This document shows, piece by piece, positions 13,227 through 24,261 of a DNA stretch of 64,000 bases. A program made the translations under genes and the position numbers. Under the pieces are notes generated by a model, which ran no database searches, was not told where the DNA came from, and saw only the letters and a list, made by a program, of their open reading frames with translations. Every line of letters starts with the position of its first letter. Positions within the stretch are counted from its first letter, which is position 1. This stretch comes from Paramecium sonneborni (taxonomy: Eukaryota; Ciliophora; Oligohymenophorea; Peniculida; Parameciidae): contig CAJJDN010000014.1 in assembly GCA_905182985.1 (NCBI GenBank), positions 602,377-666,376 on the forward strand, read 5' to 3'.

Positions 13227-13676
13227 TATTGATTTTAATAAAATTTCTAAATAATTTCTTTTATAATTCTAAAATATAGAATTTTATCTATTTATACAAT
13301 GATTATTTTATATTGCTATTTTTTGATAGAATATAGTTAATGATTAATATCAATTATAATTCTGCAAATAAAAGTTAATTAAAATGATAAAAATTGTATT
13401 AAATGTTGAAAAATAAATAAATTTAGCTATCTAGAATATAATTTTAATTCTCTTGATTTAATTTATATTTGATAAAAATGTTTTTTTAAAATTCAAGACT
13501 ATATTGATCAAATTAAAGTATATATATCAAATATATTAATGTCTCGTTTTTTAAATGAATAAATATAGATTAACATCACAAAAAGATTACCTAGGAAACT
13601 GTATGTAATTTTATGTCAAATTGATATTAATTCTTTTCACCAAAAACTTTTATTATAATATATATCGATATAACTA
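13227..13676. other. Intergenic, nothing recognised
   Basis: AT-rich spacer between two minus-strand genes. No reading frame with coding character and no structured RNA was seen. Confidence 0.5.
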
Positions 13677-14201
13677 TCAATTGTGGCATTTAGAATGCTT
13701 TAAATATTAACTCTCGGCTACTTAACAATTTTTTCTTAATAAATCTCCTACTACTATTGAATCTTTTTTAGGATTCTTGAAGACTTCACACTAAGAATTT
13801 GTGCTTTTGTTACGCTTCCTTAATTCAATATAATCATCAACAACATATTTTAACCATTTCCAAGCATATTTTAAGCTTATTTATTTATCAGAAGGGTGAC
13901 AAACTCTAACCATATCGAGAACACAATTAACAAATTTCATTTCATCAGGATCTTATCTAACTTAGCTACTTAGAATTTCATTTTCTTATTAAGCTTCAAT
14001 ATATTTATAATGCAAATGCTCTAGTTCTTCACTCAGATACTTATGTAAAAAATACCTTAATTATTACCAATACTGCATTAGTTAATTAACTTTTTCATTT
14101 GCAATTTATAACTATTACTCTAATGATATTGATTCAGTTTCATTTTTAAAAAACATTTCCTCCTTTATTGACAATGGTGAGAACTCTTATGAGTAGCTCA
14201 T
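13677..14201 (-). CDS. Hypothetical single-exon protein
   Basis: A 174-residue intronless protein starting MSYSQEFSPLSIKEEMFF. It is mostly helical and charged (KVNQLMQYWQQLRYFLHKYL, YKYIEAQQENEILSSQ). A Cys/Trp-containing middle (FVNCVLDMVRVCHPSDKQ, YAWKWLKYVVDDYIEL) looks like a small folded module. I do not recognise the family. The start is the first ATG after an AT-rich leader. Confidence 0.7.
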
Positions 14202-14434
14202 TTTATTTTAACTGTTATATATAATTTAATTAAATTAATTCAAAATAGAACTAAATGTTTAATAAATATTTTCAAAATTATTTTGACTTATAACTTTATG
14301 GAAAACTAATTATTTATAGAGAAGAATTTAAGTAATTATTAAATAAATCTATTTTTATTTTAAGAAATAATATATTTATTTAGTTTTTTTTTTATTTTTA
14401 AGCAAATATCATTAATTTACTTTATCATGATTAT

Positions 14435-15714
14435 TCACTCTTTATTAATTTGAATAAACTTGAAGTTTCTCCTATATTTGAAAATTCGATTGAAAATGCT
14501 TACAGCTAAATAATAATTATAATTATTTACTTCTGTTACTAAATCTGAGGTTTTATACATTTTTTTATTTATTAAATGCTTTAAGAAAATGGTCAGATAT
14601 TTAATCATTCTTACTTGTTAACCTTTTTCCTATAAATTTATAAATCATATAACTTTAATGTTCTAACAAAATTGTATGCAGTAATTAATATAATAATTTA
14701 AATACTCCTAAGGAATATGAAATTATTAAACGATCATGCACATGATTTCTAAACCATTTGGTGTTACATCAATTTAGACTAAAATATCCATTAAACTCAG
14801 AATATAATTATAAATTTACTCTAGAAATTCTGGGTTTGGAAAATATCTAGTAAACAAAAAAAATGCTAAGTTTAAGTTTTTTTCAATTAATTCACTTAGA
14901 TTAAAATTTGCTAGACCATTATTTTTTAATAAATTGTAATTGTCTTTCTTTAAATATTCTTAAAATTACTATAATAAATTTTTTTTATACTTAAAATTCT
15001 TATTCTGTGATTTATTCAATATGAGCTTTTGACATGATTTCTTTTATTTGACTCAATTTATCTGAATTTATTGATAATGAATAATCCCATATAGTATCAG
15101 ATACTTCATGTATATCTATCCAATCAAATCTATTTTAAATAATTATTGGAATGGGTCTAAAATAATCAATTTCATATCCATTTTATTATAAAATCATGTA
15201 TTTTGTTTTTCTAGAATTATATGAATTTTTACTAAGGGGGATTATTATTATTAATAGAAACACAATTCCTAATTTTATTTTAAGAAGTTTAATTATAAGG
15301 TTAATCTTTTAAACTTGTTTTTTCATTGGATTAAAATTTATCTTATTCTTCAAGCAGGGTCTTAATTGTAATGCCAGCATACTATCTTAAATGTCTTAAT
15401 GAAATCATTATACAATTTGAGGATCTTAAATAAATTTTCTCTCAAAATCATTCTATGTAAAGATGTAAATATCTTATAAACATGGTCTTAATTCAGAATT
15501 ATAAAGTAAATAGATACTCAATAATCTTTATCCTTTTGTAAATATCTAGATTTGTACAAATTCTTACATTATCACACAATCCCTAATAAATGTAAGGATA
15601 TGGATTTGGCTCTGATTCAAATTTTTTTATAAACATCTTCTGCATATTTTCTAATGTCCCAGTTGATTCAATTATATATTTATTTATTAATTCAACCTCC
15701 TATTAGGAAATCAT
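14435..15714 (-). CDS. CNOT11: CNOT11-like CCR4-NOT subunit
   Basis: A 385-residue protein built from six exons (introns 22, 32, 22, 22 and 24 nt). The total closes exactly in frame. The C-terminal half shows the CNOT11 (C2orf29) signature. A RPIPIIIQNRFDWIDIHE segment corresponds to the conserved RPFPP...W motif, followed by WDYSLSINSDKLSQIKEIM. Helical repeats continue to YLAVSIFNRIFKYRRNFKFI at the end, matching the family's C-terminal helix. CNOT11 docks on CNOT1 with CNOT10 as a module of the deadenylase complex. The N-terminal half is more divergent, with a disordered Gln/Asn linker at about residues 130-190. Confidence 0.85.
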
Positions 15715-15857
15715 CAAATGATAATTAAATTATTAAATAAAACTCATTAATATTAAAAATACTCATATTAATAATTCATATTATTATATTTATATCATAT
15801 TATATTTATAAGATATTTATATATTCATAAATTTTGCTAATTTAGATGTAATTATAA

Positions 15858-17049
15858 TCATTTATCAAACTATGCATACTTTTTAGCCAAATCATCCATT
15901 TATTTTTCTAATCCACGATATCTATTTAGAAGTTCATTTCTTCTAATAGTAAAGGTTTCCTCTTTTTCCATAAGTACACTAAATATTAGAGAATGCTATC
16001 TTACTTTATTTCACTCTATAATCCATCAAGCATTTTTTCTTAAGATTCAATTGTGTCTTAATTTTATTAAATTTTTTAATCTAATTCATTCATAATTCCT
16101 TCATCAGATTATTAAGCTAATTAATCTATTCCACTAATTGAACAAATTCTCTAAAATTCATCTAAAAGTAACTTCCTCTCCATTTATAATGATTCTTATG
16201 CTTTCACTTCTGATTTTATTAATTTATCATAGCTTTTTGTTTTATTAAATTCATCTTCAAATTCTTTTAATTATATTCTAGACTATTATAATTCATTATT
16301 TTTTTAAGACAATTCCATCTCTAATTTATTTTTGAGTTATTCTAATTCCTCTAGTTTTTATTATTTTTATAATAACTTAGGATCAAGCCTTTATTATTCC
16401 TTACATAATTTTTCAAATTCTTATTCATAATGTAAACTAGCAGCTTGCAATTAGTTTTGTTTTTGCTAACTTGTTTTAATCTCCTATTACAAATTCAAAT
16501 ATATATTTCTTATTTAATTACTTTAATTAACAAGTTTTTAATATGATTACGATAATTCTTAAACTGTGGCAGTTGCTCTTTATAATTCTTCTCTACTTTC
16601 ATCTTTACAAATATTTGAATAAATTTTATACTTGCTTCTTCTTTTATTTCAGCTATTTTACTACCTAATAATTCAACTTCCTCTTATGTAGCCTGTTTAT
16701 AATGTTATCTCTCTCTTAATTATTCATTTATTTATTCAATTTACGCTTCAAATGTCTTTATTTCATATTTTCTTTATTTTATTTTATTTGCATTCTTTTT
16801 TCTTGGTTTCCCACTTTAATGTACTTTTCTTATCAATTCAGCCAATTATTATTTTAACTATATTTATTCTTGAAGAACATCTTCTAAATTAATCTAATCA
16901 ATTATATTTTTATATATTACTTGTTCTTTTTCTTATTATTATATTAGTTATGTGAATTATTTATCCAGAATTTTTCGGTAATTTCTTGGGTCCAATTTTG
17001 TTTCAAAAGGAATCCCATTCTCTTCAAACAATTATTATATTTTGAACAT
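15858..17049 (-). CDS. Long coiled-coil protein
   Basis: A 380-residue protein with introns of 23 and 26 nt. After a short start (MFKIQQLFEENGIPF) it is almost entirely Glu/Lys/Gln-rich coiled coil. Its last segment reads FTIRRNELLNRYRGLEKQMD before TGA. A central region with regular hydrophobic positions (MKVEKNYKEQLPQFKNYRNH) may mark a hinge. Composition and length would suit a ciliary or centrosomal structural protein, but no diagnostic motif supports a specific name. Confidence 0.7.
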
Positions 17050-17504
17050 AGAATTTAAATTATTTATCAATAATTTATTTAGTAAACTATAGATTATCTT
17101 TCTTCTTTATTTCAATAAAGTTCGATAAGATAAACTATTACTATATAGGAATATAAAAATTATATTTATCATTTGATTCTTTTAACAACTGAAAAATAAG
17201 TTGGCTAATTCATGAAAATTGAAATTCAAATAACAAAAATTATTATAGCATTAAGATTATAATATAATGAATGGATCTTGAAAATAAAAATAAATATTAA
17301 ATATTCCGTTTTTTGATAGAGATTACGGAATTAAAATATGTTCTAATTACGTATTCCAATTTAATATTTTATTTTTGAATAAATCGAAATATAGATTATT
17401 CCAATTTTTTTATAAATAGTTAAATCTTAATTACAAATTTGTAAAAATATATGATTAAAAATTATTTGATATATTTTAATTAAGATTTTGAAATATGTAA
17501 AGTA
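17050..17504. other. Intergenic; small inverted repeat
   Basis: AT-rich spacer. ATTCCGT at 17303-17309 and its complement ACGGAAT at 17325-17331 can form a short hairpin with a 15-nt loop. It lies between two minus-strand genes, about 170 bp past the 3' end of the upstream one. No gene was seen. Confidence 0.35.
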
Positions 17505-18028
17505 TCAAAATAATTTGATAAAATTAAATTATATAATTTATATTTAATTTTAGAAAATTAATAAGCGAGGAATGATTATCAGAGAAGTTCTTAAAAGTGG
17601 CAATTTAAATTTCATTTTAATTTATTTCTAAAACTACTTCTTTTCAATTGATTATTATCTTTAAGGTGAATGAATGTAAGATTTAATTTGTTTGGCTTAT
17701 TTAATTTCTTCATTTTTATCAACTTATTATTTATTAATTTCTTCTATCTATTTTAATAACTGATTCCCTAAATTATTTTTAAGGAATATAAAATGATTTT
17801 TCAATTATCTATTTAGTTGATCATGGATATAATTATTAAAATTCTGTTTACTATAAGGATTTTCTTTATATTTTCAAAGCATCTAACTTTAAGTTCTTTT
17901 TATAACATTTTTTTGACTAATTTCTATTTATAATTAATTTGATAAATAGAAACTATAGATTTAATCTTCGAAAAATGAGGAAGTAAATTTTTAGTCAATA
18001 AATTTTAATAAAACAGAAATAATCGCAT
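17505..18028 (-). CDS. Hypothetical coiled-coil protein carrying a retained IES
   Basis: On the minus strand, long open stretches with coding character run from about 18000 to 17600, for example NFNNYIHDQLNRQLKNHF and QIEEINKQQVDKNEEIKQAK. A 24-nt intron near 17878-17902 joins two of them. The start (CAT at 18026-18028 is one candidate) and the last exon are uncertain. The 27-bp IES-like segment at 17929-17955 lies inside what appears to be an exon. It adds nine codons without a TGA. The gene spans unique sequence plus repeat copy A; copy B repeats only its 5' part. Confidence 0.4.
17929..17955. mobile_element. IES-like 27-bp TA-bounded insertion
   Basis: Copy A has 27 extra bases starting at the TA of 17929-17930 and followed by a second TA at 17956-17957. 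In copy B the same flanks meet at a single TA (18985-18986). Excision between two TAs leaving one TA is how Paramecium internal eliminated sequences are removed, and 26-28 bp is their commonest size. Read inwards, the ends are TATAGTTT (minus strand) and TATAATTA (plus strand). Each fits the known terminal consensus TAYAGYNR at seven of eight positions. The call is therefore a retained IES. Confidence 0.85.
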
Positions 18029-18118
18029 GAAACTGGTATAAAAATGGATTGATAGTATATGAATTAATTTAATATTATTATAAAATTAGTTATATAATTA
18101 ATCATTATTATAAAATTA

Positions 18119-18712
18119 ATGAAAAATAATGAGAATAATGAAAAGTCATTTCATTCAGTTTCAATACAAAAAGCCTCTTCTATGTTAAGCATGATTGAAG
18201 ATGTAAATAATCAATAAGTTTAAAATCAAAATAAATTACAAAATGAAGCAAAAAAAAAAGATATTAATCCTTAACCTATAATTTCTTCAGCAATAGCAAG
18301 AGAAGTGGAAGAGTTAGAATAAACTTATAAACATTAGTAATTAAAAGGCATTTAACAAATAGGGACTAAACATTTTTATATAAAATATATGGCATTTTAT
18401 TATTGCAGCTAATTTTATCATCTTTAAGAGGTCCATTATATTTAACAATACATAAAAGTTCTATAATAAGAGCAGCTTGGAGATAAGGATTTACTGCATT
18501 AATATATATACCAATTAGTATTTATGAATTAAAAAACAACAAAAATTATTTCATTTCTTTCAAAGGTTAAACATTTAACTTGCTGATGGCATCAGTAACA
18601 TAAGCAGTATTTAAATTATCTGTAAATATTAGATTTTTGCAGTATCGTTGTCTATATCTGTGACACATACTCATGTTTCATATGCACTTATGTTTTATAA
18701 TAGTTCTTTATT
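18119..18712 (+). pseudogene. Truncated copy of the DMT-type transporter gene
   Basis: Same sequence as the first 594 bases of the gene at 19148, cut off by the N at 18713. It is an assembly duplicate rather than a second gene. Confidence 0.85.
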
Positions 18713-18713
18713 N
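18713..18713. other. Single-N contig join
   Basis: One ambiguous base exactly at the border between repeat copies A and B. Confidence 0.95.
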
Positions 18714-19741
18714 TCTTTAAGGTGAATGAATGTAAGATTTAATTTGTTTGGCTTATTTAATTTCTTCATTTTTATCAACTTATTATTTATTAATTTCTTC
18801 TATCTATTTTAATAACTGATTCCCTAAATTATTTTTAAGGAATATAAAATGATTTTTCAATTATCTATTTAGTTGATCATGGATATAATTATTAAAATTC
18901 TGTTTACTATAAGGATTTTCTTTATATTTTCAAAGCATCTAACTTTAAGTTCTTTTTATAACATTTTTTTGACTAATTTCTATTTAGATTTAATCTTCGA
19001 AAAATGAGGAAGTAAATTTTTAGTCAATAAATTTTAATAAAACAGAAATAATCGCATGAAACTGGTATAAAAATGGATTGATAGTATATGAATTAATTTA
19101 ATATTATTATAAAATTAGTTATATAATTAATCATTATTATAAAATTAATGAAAAATAATGAGAATAATGAAAAGTCATTTCATTCAGTTTCAATACAAAA
19201 AGCCTCTTCTATGTTAAGCATGATTGAAGATGTAAATAATCAATAAGTTTAAAATCAAAATAAATTACAAAATGAAGCAAAAAAAAAAGATATTAATCCT
19301 TAACCTATAATTTCTTCAGCAATAGCAAGAGAAGTGGAAGAGTTAGAATAAACTTATAAACATTAGTAATTAAAAGGCATTTAACAAATAGGGACTAAAC
19401 ATTTTTATATAAAATATATGGCATTTTATTATTGCAGCTAATTTTATCATCTTTAAGAGGTCCATTATATTTAACAATACATAAAAGTTCTATAATAAGA
19501 GCAGCTTGGAGATAAGGATTTACTGCATTAATATATATACCAATTAGTATTTATGAATTAAAAAACAACAAAAATTATTTCATTTCTTTCAAAGGTTAAA
19601 CATTTAACTTGCTGATGGCATCAGTAACATAAGCAGTATTTAAATTATCTGTAAATATTAGATTTTTGCAGTATCGTTGTCTATATCTGTGACACATACT
19701 CATGTTTCATATGCACTTATGTTTTATAATAGTTCTTTATT
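18714..19741 (+). repeat. Direct repeat 1, copy B (contig overlap)
   Basis: 1028 bp matching 17658-18712 minus the 27-bp IES-like segment. Beyond 19741 the unique sequence continues directly into the rest of the transporter gene. Confidence 0.9.
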
Positions 19742-20583
19742 ATTTTATTGTGGAATTAAGATAGTAACTAAATAAAATTGCCATATTCTAGAATATTTAG
19801 GATTTGGAGTTGCTTTAGTTTTGTTAATAGTTATTTTTACAAATCATAGTTACACATTTTATTCTAAATAAGATGTTTCTATTTTAGATAAAATAATCTA
19901 TGGAGATTTAACAGCACTATTTGGTGGTGGTGTTTCTACTTTATATTAGTAATAATTCTAAATAGATTTAGTGCAAAATATTACTCTAAGATAACATCTT
20001 GTTGTCCAACATTTACATTATTTGCAATAATTAGGGCATTAAGTACTGTAATTTTAATAATTATGACATTAACTTTTGATAACAAGCACAATTTCTTTGA
20101 ATTTTTAGAGCCTATACTCTTTATCCAAATATTCTGTAATGCTTTATTTACTGGAGTTTTAATGAATTAATTATAATCATATGTACAATTATTTGTTGAT
20201 CCATTAACATATAATTCAGCAAACTTTTTTTAACCACTTTTTGGAAGCATTTTCTCTTTCTTATTAGGACAAGTATGTATATTAAACAATTATTTTTTTA
20301 GGAATCCTTACCAGGTTAACTATCAATAACTTGTATGATCTTATATAGTATTGGTTTATTATTTATATAAATTGGAAGATCTAAATCAGAAATAGAAGAT
20401 CTAAATTTAGATATTGAACTTAGATAATTTGATACTGTGTATTTTGAAAATAATCCTCTACTCTCTATATATCAATCACATTATAAAGAAAGAGAAGATT
20501 AAATGAAAATATCATTATATAGAAGAAAGACAATTTAAAGACAACAAACTAAATAATTTGTTGATTATAGTATGGATTAATGA
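19148..20583 (+). CDS. EamA/DMT-type multi-pass transporter
   Basis: A 443-residue membrane protein with introns of 26, 26, 23 and 29 nt, closing in frame. A charged cytosolic N-terminus of about 75 residues precedes the first membrane helix (GILLLQLILSSLRGPLYL). About ten hydrophobic helices follow, including NLLMASVTQAIFAVSLSISV, YLGFGVALVLLIVIF and the late pair NSANFFQPLFGSIFSFLLGQ and CMILYSIGLLFIQI. A charged tail of about 80 residues ends in TGA. The two-fold pattern with Pro/Asn-containing helices resembles the drug/metabolite transporter superfamily. The substrate is unknown. An assembly-duplicated 5' part lies at 18119. Confidence 0.75.
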
Positions 20584-20635
20584 AAGTTGTTTGCATTCAC
20601 TGTAATAATTAAGATTTTAAAATATTTATGACAAT

Positions 20636-22762
20636 TCAAAAATTTTGATAATTATTTTAATCTTCTTATATTTTGTATTCTTAACTACCTCTGTAACTAG
20701 CTAATTCATCTAAGTTTATTGAACTTTGTTCATATTCTAATAAATCATCTAAGTTTATTCCATTTTTTATTGTTTCTTTTTTTCTTAATCCTCTTTCTGA
20801 TGGAGATATATTTTAAGTTATTGCTGTTTGCAAATTAGATACATCCTATTTTATTTAACCAAGTAGTTTTTAACTTTTATCATCTAATTTTAAATTCTAT
20901 TTTTGAATATCCTGTATTTTATAATTTAGTTCTTCTAAATGTAAATCATTTGATTGCTTATTCTAGATTCTCAATTATTATTAATTTTATCTGGCATCTT
21001 AAAGTGTTTATATTTATTTTTCTGGAGAAATGTTCATTGCATTTGTAAGTTCGAATTTTTTTTCTTAAATTTATTGAACTTTTTTTATAGATGGACTTTA
21101 TTATTATTATTTTTAAAGAGAAATTGGAGATTAACTTTATTTTAAATGATTTTGCTTCAATTTTTAATAATAATCAGGGCTATTTTATTTTTGATTTTAA
21201 TATTCTCCCTATTAATTAAATTCTTGTTCATTTGGATTTTTAGTATTTTTAGGTTTAATTGATTTCCAATAATCCTTTGAATTTTTACTTTCTCTAAGTA
21301 ATCTGTCAAACTATTAACGCATAGATTCTTTTTATTATCCCTAACTAGATTAAATTGACTACTATATAGAGGCTTAAGGTAATCCTCTTTATTATTATTC
21401 AAATTATTTAGGTGATTGTTAGTATTATTAATTTTATTGATAAGGATTTCTCTATTTTTACTATTAAGATAAATTATTTATAGGAGCATTTCCAAATTAA
21501 TTAGATTATTAACTTTTTTTTTTATTTGAATGAATCTAAGTATAACCTTAATAAGGACTTTATTCAGTCTAAACATTGTTTAAAATTGGATAATCAAATC
21601 CTTGATTTTAAATATTTTTTCTATTATTTTAATTATTATAAGATAATTTTTCTTAATTTTGTTATTATAATAGTAATTATTATTATTATTATTACTATTA
21701 TTATTATTATTAGTACAATTATTTTTATTATTGTTAATAATATTATTATTGAGATTATTATTATTATAAATTCATTTAATCATAGTTTAGAGACTATTTA
21801 TTTTTTTACTATTAATATATTTATTATTACTATTATAGAGCTTAAGTTTTCAATTATCCAAAAGATTATTAATAAGTCAAACGCTAATTTCCATCTTAAA
21901 AATTTTGTGTTTTTTAATATACTTTTTAATCGACATTATTTTATAATTATTAATGATTCTATGATAAATTTTTTTATGTTTATGATCTAGGTCCAACATT
22001 TGTTGGAATATCTATAAATGTAGATGAATGACTTGAAGACCAATATCTTTCATTTTAAATATATGATCTTTCATCATTTTGAAAAGGGTGATTTTTTAAA
22101 TTTGCAAAATTCTAACTGATTGATAAAATACTTGCATTTTCTGTCTGGTCATTAGAAAAATTTTCTGTTTTTTCATACTCTAATTTAAAAATATTTGTTC
22201 TCTCCAAAGAATTCGGTTGCTAGTATTTTGTGATATTTTACTTTTTTTCCTTTTGAAATAAATTATCTTATTATTATTCTTAATACCTATTATTTGGTTT
22301 CTCATCAATTTATTATTTACCATTATCATCAATCTGATATTTATAAATAATATCAGACCCAAAACTATGATTATTACGATACTATTTTCTATCAGATGAA
22401 TATTAAAAGATTTCCTTATTTGATGTGAAATCTGTTTAAGTTGTTACAGTTTTATATTTTCTTTATTTCGATTAAGGTCTCTCTACTTCATATTTATACA
22501 TTATCTTTGATTACATTTGCATTTAATCCTCCTTCATTAATAATTCAAAGCTAATAGGATCATATGTTAAGGGATTTACAGTCATACTTGATACTTTATA
22601 ACTTACACTACTTAAATCATATGATATTTAATCAATCACAGATGATATTAGCAAACATTAATTTATTTCATAAGCATCATTAATAACTCTACGTTTGTAA
22701 TTTTTCTAAGCTAAATTTATTGCTTCTTATTTTAGAATAGTACTATTGTTAATCTATCCCAT
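20636..22762 (-). CDS. Gln/Asn-rich, prion-like protein
   Basis: An intronless 708-residue protein, ATG at 22760-22762, TGA at 20636-20638. Residues about 1-120 are ordinary in composition and contain LSSVSYKVSSMTVNPLTYD. From about residue 260 to 550 it is extremely rich in Gln, Asn and Tyr with long polyglutamine runs, nearly all encoded by TAA/TAG. The last 130 residues form a coiled coil (NLSPEK-type and LEELNYKIQDIQKQNLKLDD segments). Such low-complexity domains can drive condensates or amyloid-like assembly, but no function is known here. The whole 2127 bp lacks any in-frame TGA, which supports a real gene despite the composition. Confidence 0.75.
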
Positions 22763-23645
22763 TTTAGTAAAAAATATAATATAAAAATTAACAATAAAAA
22801 ATTTCCTTTAACTTAAATATTAGATCCTTAATTTAGAAGTTTATTAAATATTTCATCTCAAGCAAAGTTATGAAAAAATGAATATATATTATATCACCAT
22901 CATTCAGATAAATACTTAAAATTTTACTTTTATAAATTTTTATTTGATCCTTCACCTAATTTTAACTATTTCTTAGTCTTTAAAATGGTATTTTCTTTAT
23001 AATTAAACATATCTATTAAAGAAATAATTCTTTTAACAAACAAATCTTCGGTTCTTCTAAAATTATTGATTAAAAAATTTCAGAAAAAAGAATATTTTTA
23101 GACAAATATTTTATTAATATAAGAGAAGAAAAGTATACTCAAAATTTAAAGGATTCCAAAACTTCTTGTTTATTTGGAATGAAATAGATTGTGGATAATT
23201 AAGTATGTTTTGCTTAATTCAAAGAGAAAACAAATTTTATGTCTTTAGTGGAATCTATTAAAGTTTTATTAAGATATACTCAGTGAAAGCAAATTGTTGA
23301 ACTAAAAATATTTATCTAACACTCTGTTTGAAAAGGCATTCTATTTAATTTAAGAAATCAAGTAAATCAAAGTTATTAAAAATATATTAATTTTATTAAT
23401 GCTTGAGATTAAGGTTCATTATAAGATGATCATAAAATTACATAATAGTTTTGACAAATTTTAGACTCTTTGAAATATACAATATTTAAAATTATTGAAA
23501 ATTAGTCTTTTATCTACATAGAATTTAGTAGTCTTCTTATATGATTCTCAGAAACTAATAGGAAACTTTAATTGAATAATCAATTATTATTTTATTATTA
23601 ATTAATATTTTATAAAATATAAATTTTACAAAAATATAAGATATC
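22763..23645. other. Spacer with a possible ORF
   Basis: Intergenic region between the Gln-rich gene and the glutathione peroxidase. A + strand frame is open from about 22955 to TGA 23284-23286 and includes NKQIFGSSKIIDQKISEKR and CLFGMKQIVDNQVCFAQFKE. It has no ATG near its beginning. It could be the end of a small gene with an unseen first exon, or a gene remnant. Confidence 0.3.
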
Positions 23646-24246
23646 ATGGGCATTTGTTCAGCTAAAAAAGAAATAGATTAGATTGAAGCACCTAATAAAT
23701 AATTTTTCGATTTCGAAATTAATGATATTGATGGCAATCTTGTTTAATTGTCAAAATTTAAAGGGAAAAAAGCTTACATTTGTGTAAATGTTGCATGTTC
23801 TTGTCGTTTAACTACATAAAATTATGTAGAATTAGTTGATATGTATAAATTATACAAGTATAATATAATGAAATTTATAGAGATTAAGGTTTAGAAATTC
23901 TAGGTTTTCCATGCAATTAATTTTAGAAATAAGAAAGCAAACCAGAACCAGAAATAAAAAATTATGTTACTTAAAAATATGGAGCTCATTTTCCATTATT
24001 CTAGTATTTAAATGAATCATAAATAATAGGAAAATAGAAGTAAATGGGATTAGAACACATGACATTTATAAATATCTGCGTTATAATAGTGAATTAAGGA
24101 TAAATAACAAAAATAAAATAAAGTATGTTCCATGGAATTTTGCAAAATTTTTGCTTGATGAAAATGGATATGTTATTAATTATTATTGTCCAGATGTTTC
24201 TCCTAAAGAAATGATAATTGACATTGAAAAAGTACTAAAGAACTGA
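23646..24246 (+). CDS. Glutathione peroxidase, Cys type
   Basis: A 183-residue protein with introns of 23 and 26 nt. It has the family landmarks in order: VNVACSCRLT (catalytic Cys region, normally NVAS-x-C-G), LGFPCNQFQKQE with the second conserved Cys and Gln, FPLFQKIEVNG, and the Trp motif WNFAKFLLDENG. These enzymes reduce hydroperoxides, in non-selenium forms usually with thioredoxin. The residue after the catalytic Cys is Arg instead of Gly. The N-terminus MGICSAKK fits an N-myristoylation site with a neighbouring Cys for palmitoylation, suggesting membrane attachment. No Sec/TGA codon is involved. Confidence 0.9.
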
Positions 24247-24261
24247 TTAGAACATGCAAAA

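Larger units (their letters stand above)
17658..18712 (+). repeat. Direct repeat 1, copy A (contig overlap)
   Basis: 1055 bp that recur at 18714-19741. The only difference I saw is a 27-bp segment present here and absent there. Copy A runs up to the single N at 18713, and the other copy begins just after it. This is the pattern of two overlapping contig ends placed side by side without merging. Confidence 0.9.

Noticed and set aside
21526..21990. Long + strand hydrophobic Ile/Asn reading frame in the standard code
   Set aside because: It is the antisense of the Gln-codon (TAA/TAG) repeats of the Gln-rich gene at 20636-22762; the poly-ATT pattern is an artefact.
23646..24246. Selenocysteine glutathione peroxidase
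   Set aside because: The catalytic codon encodes Cys and no in-frame TGA is present; the gene ends at its only TGA after the Trp motif.
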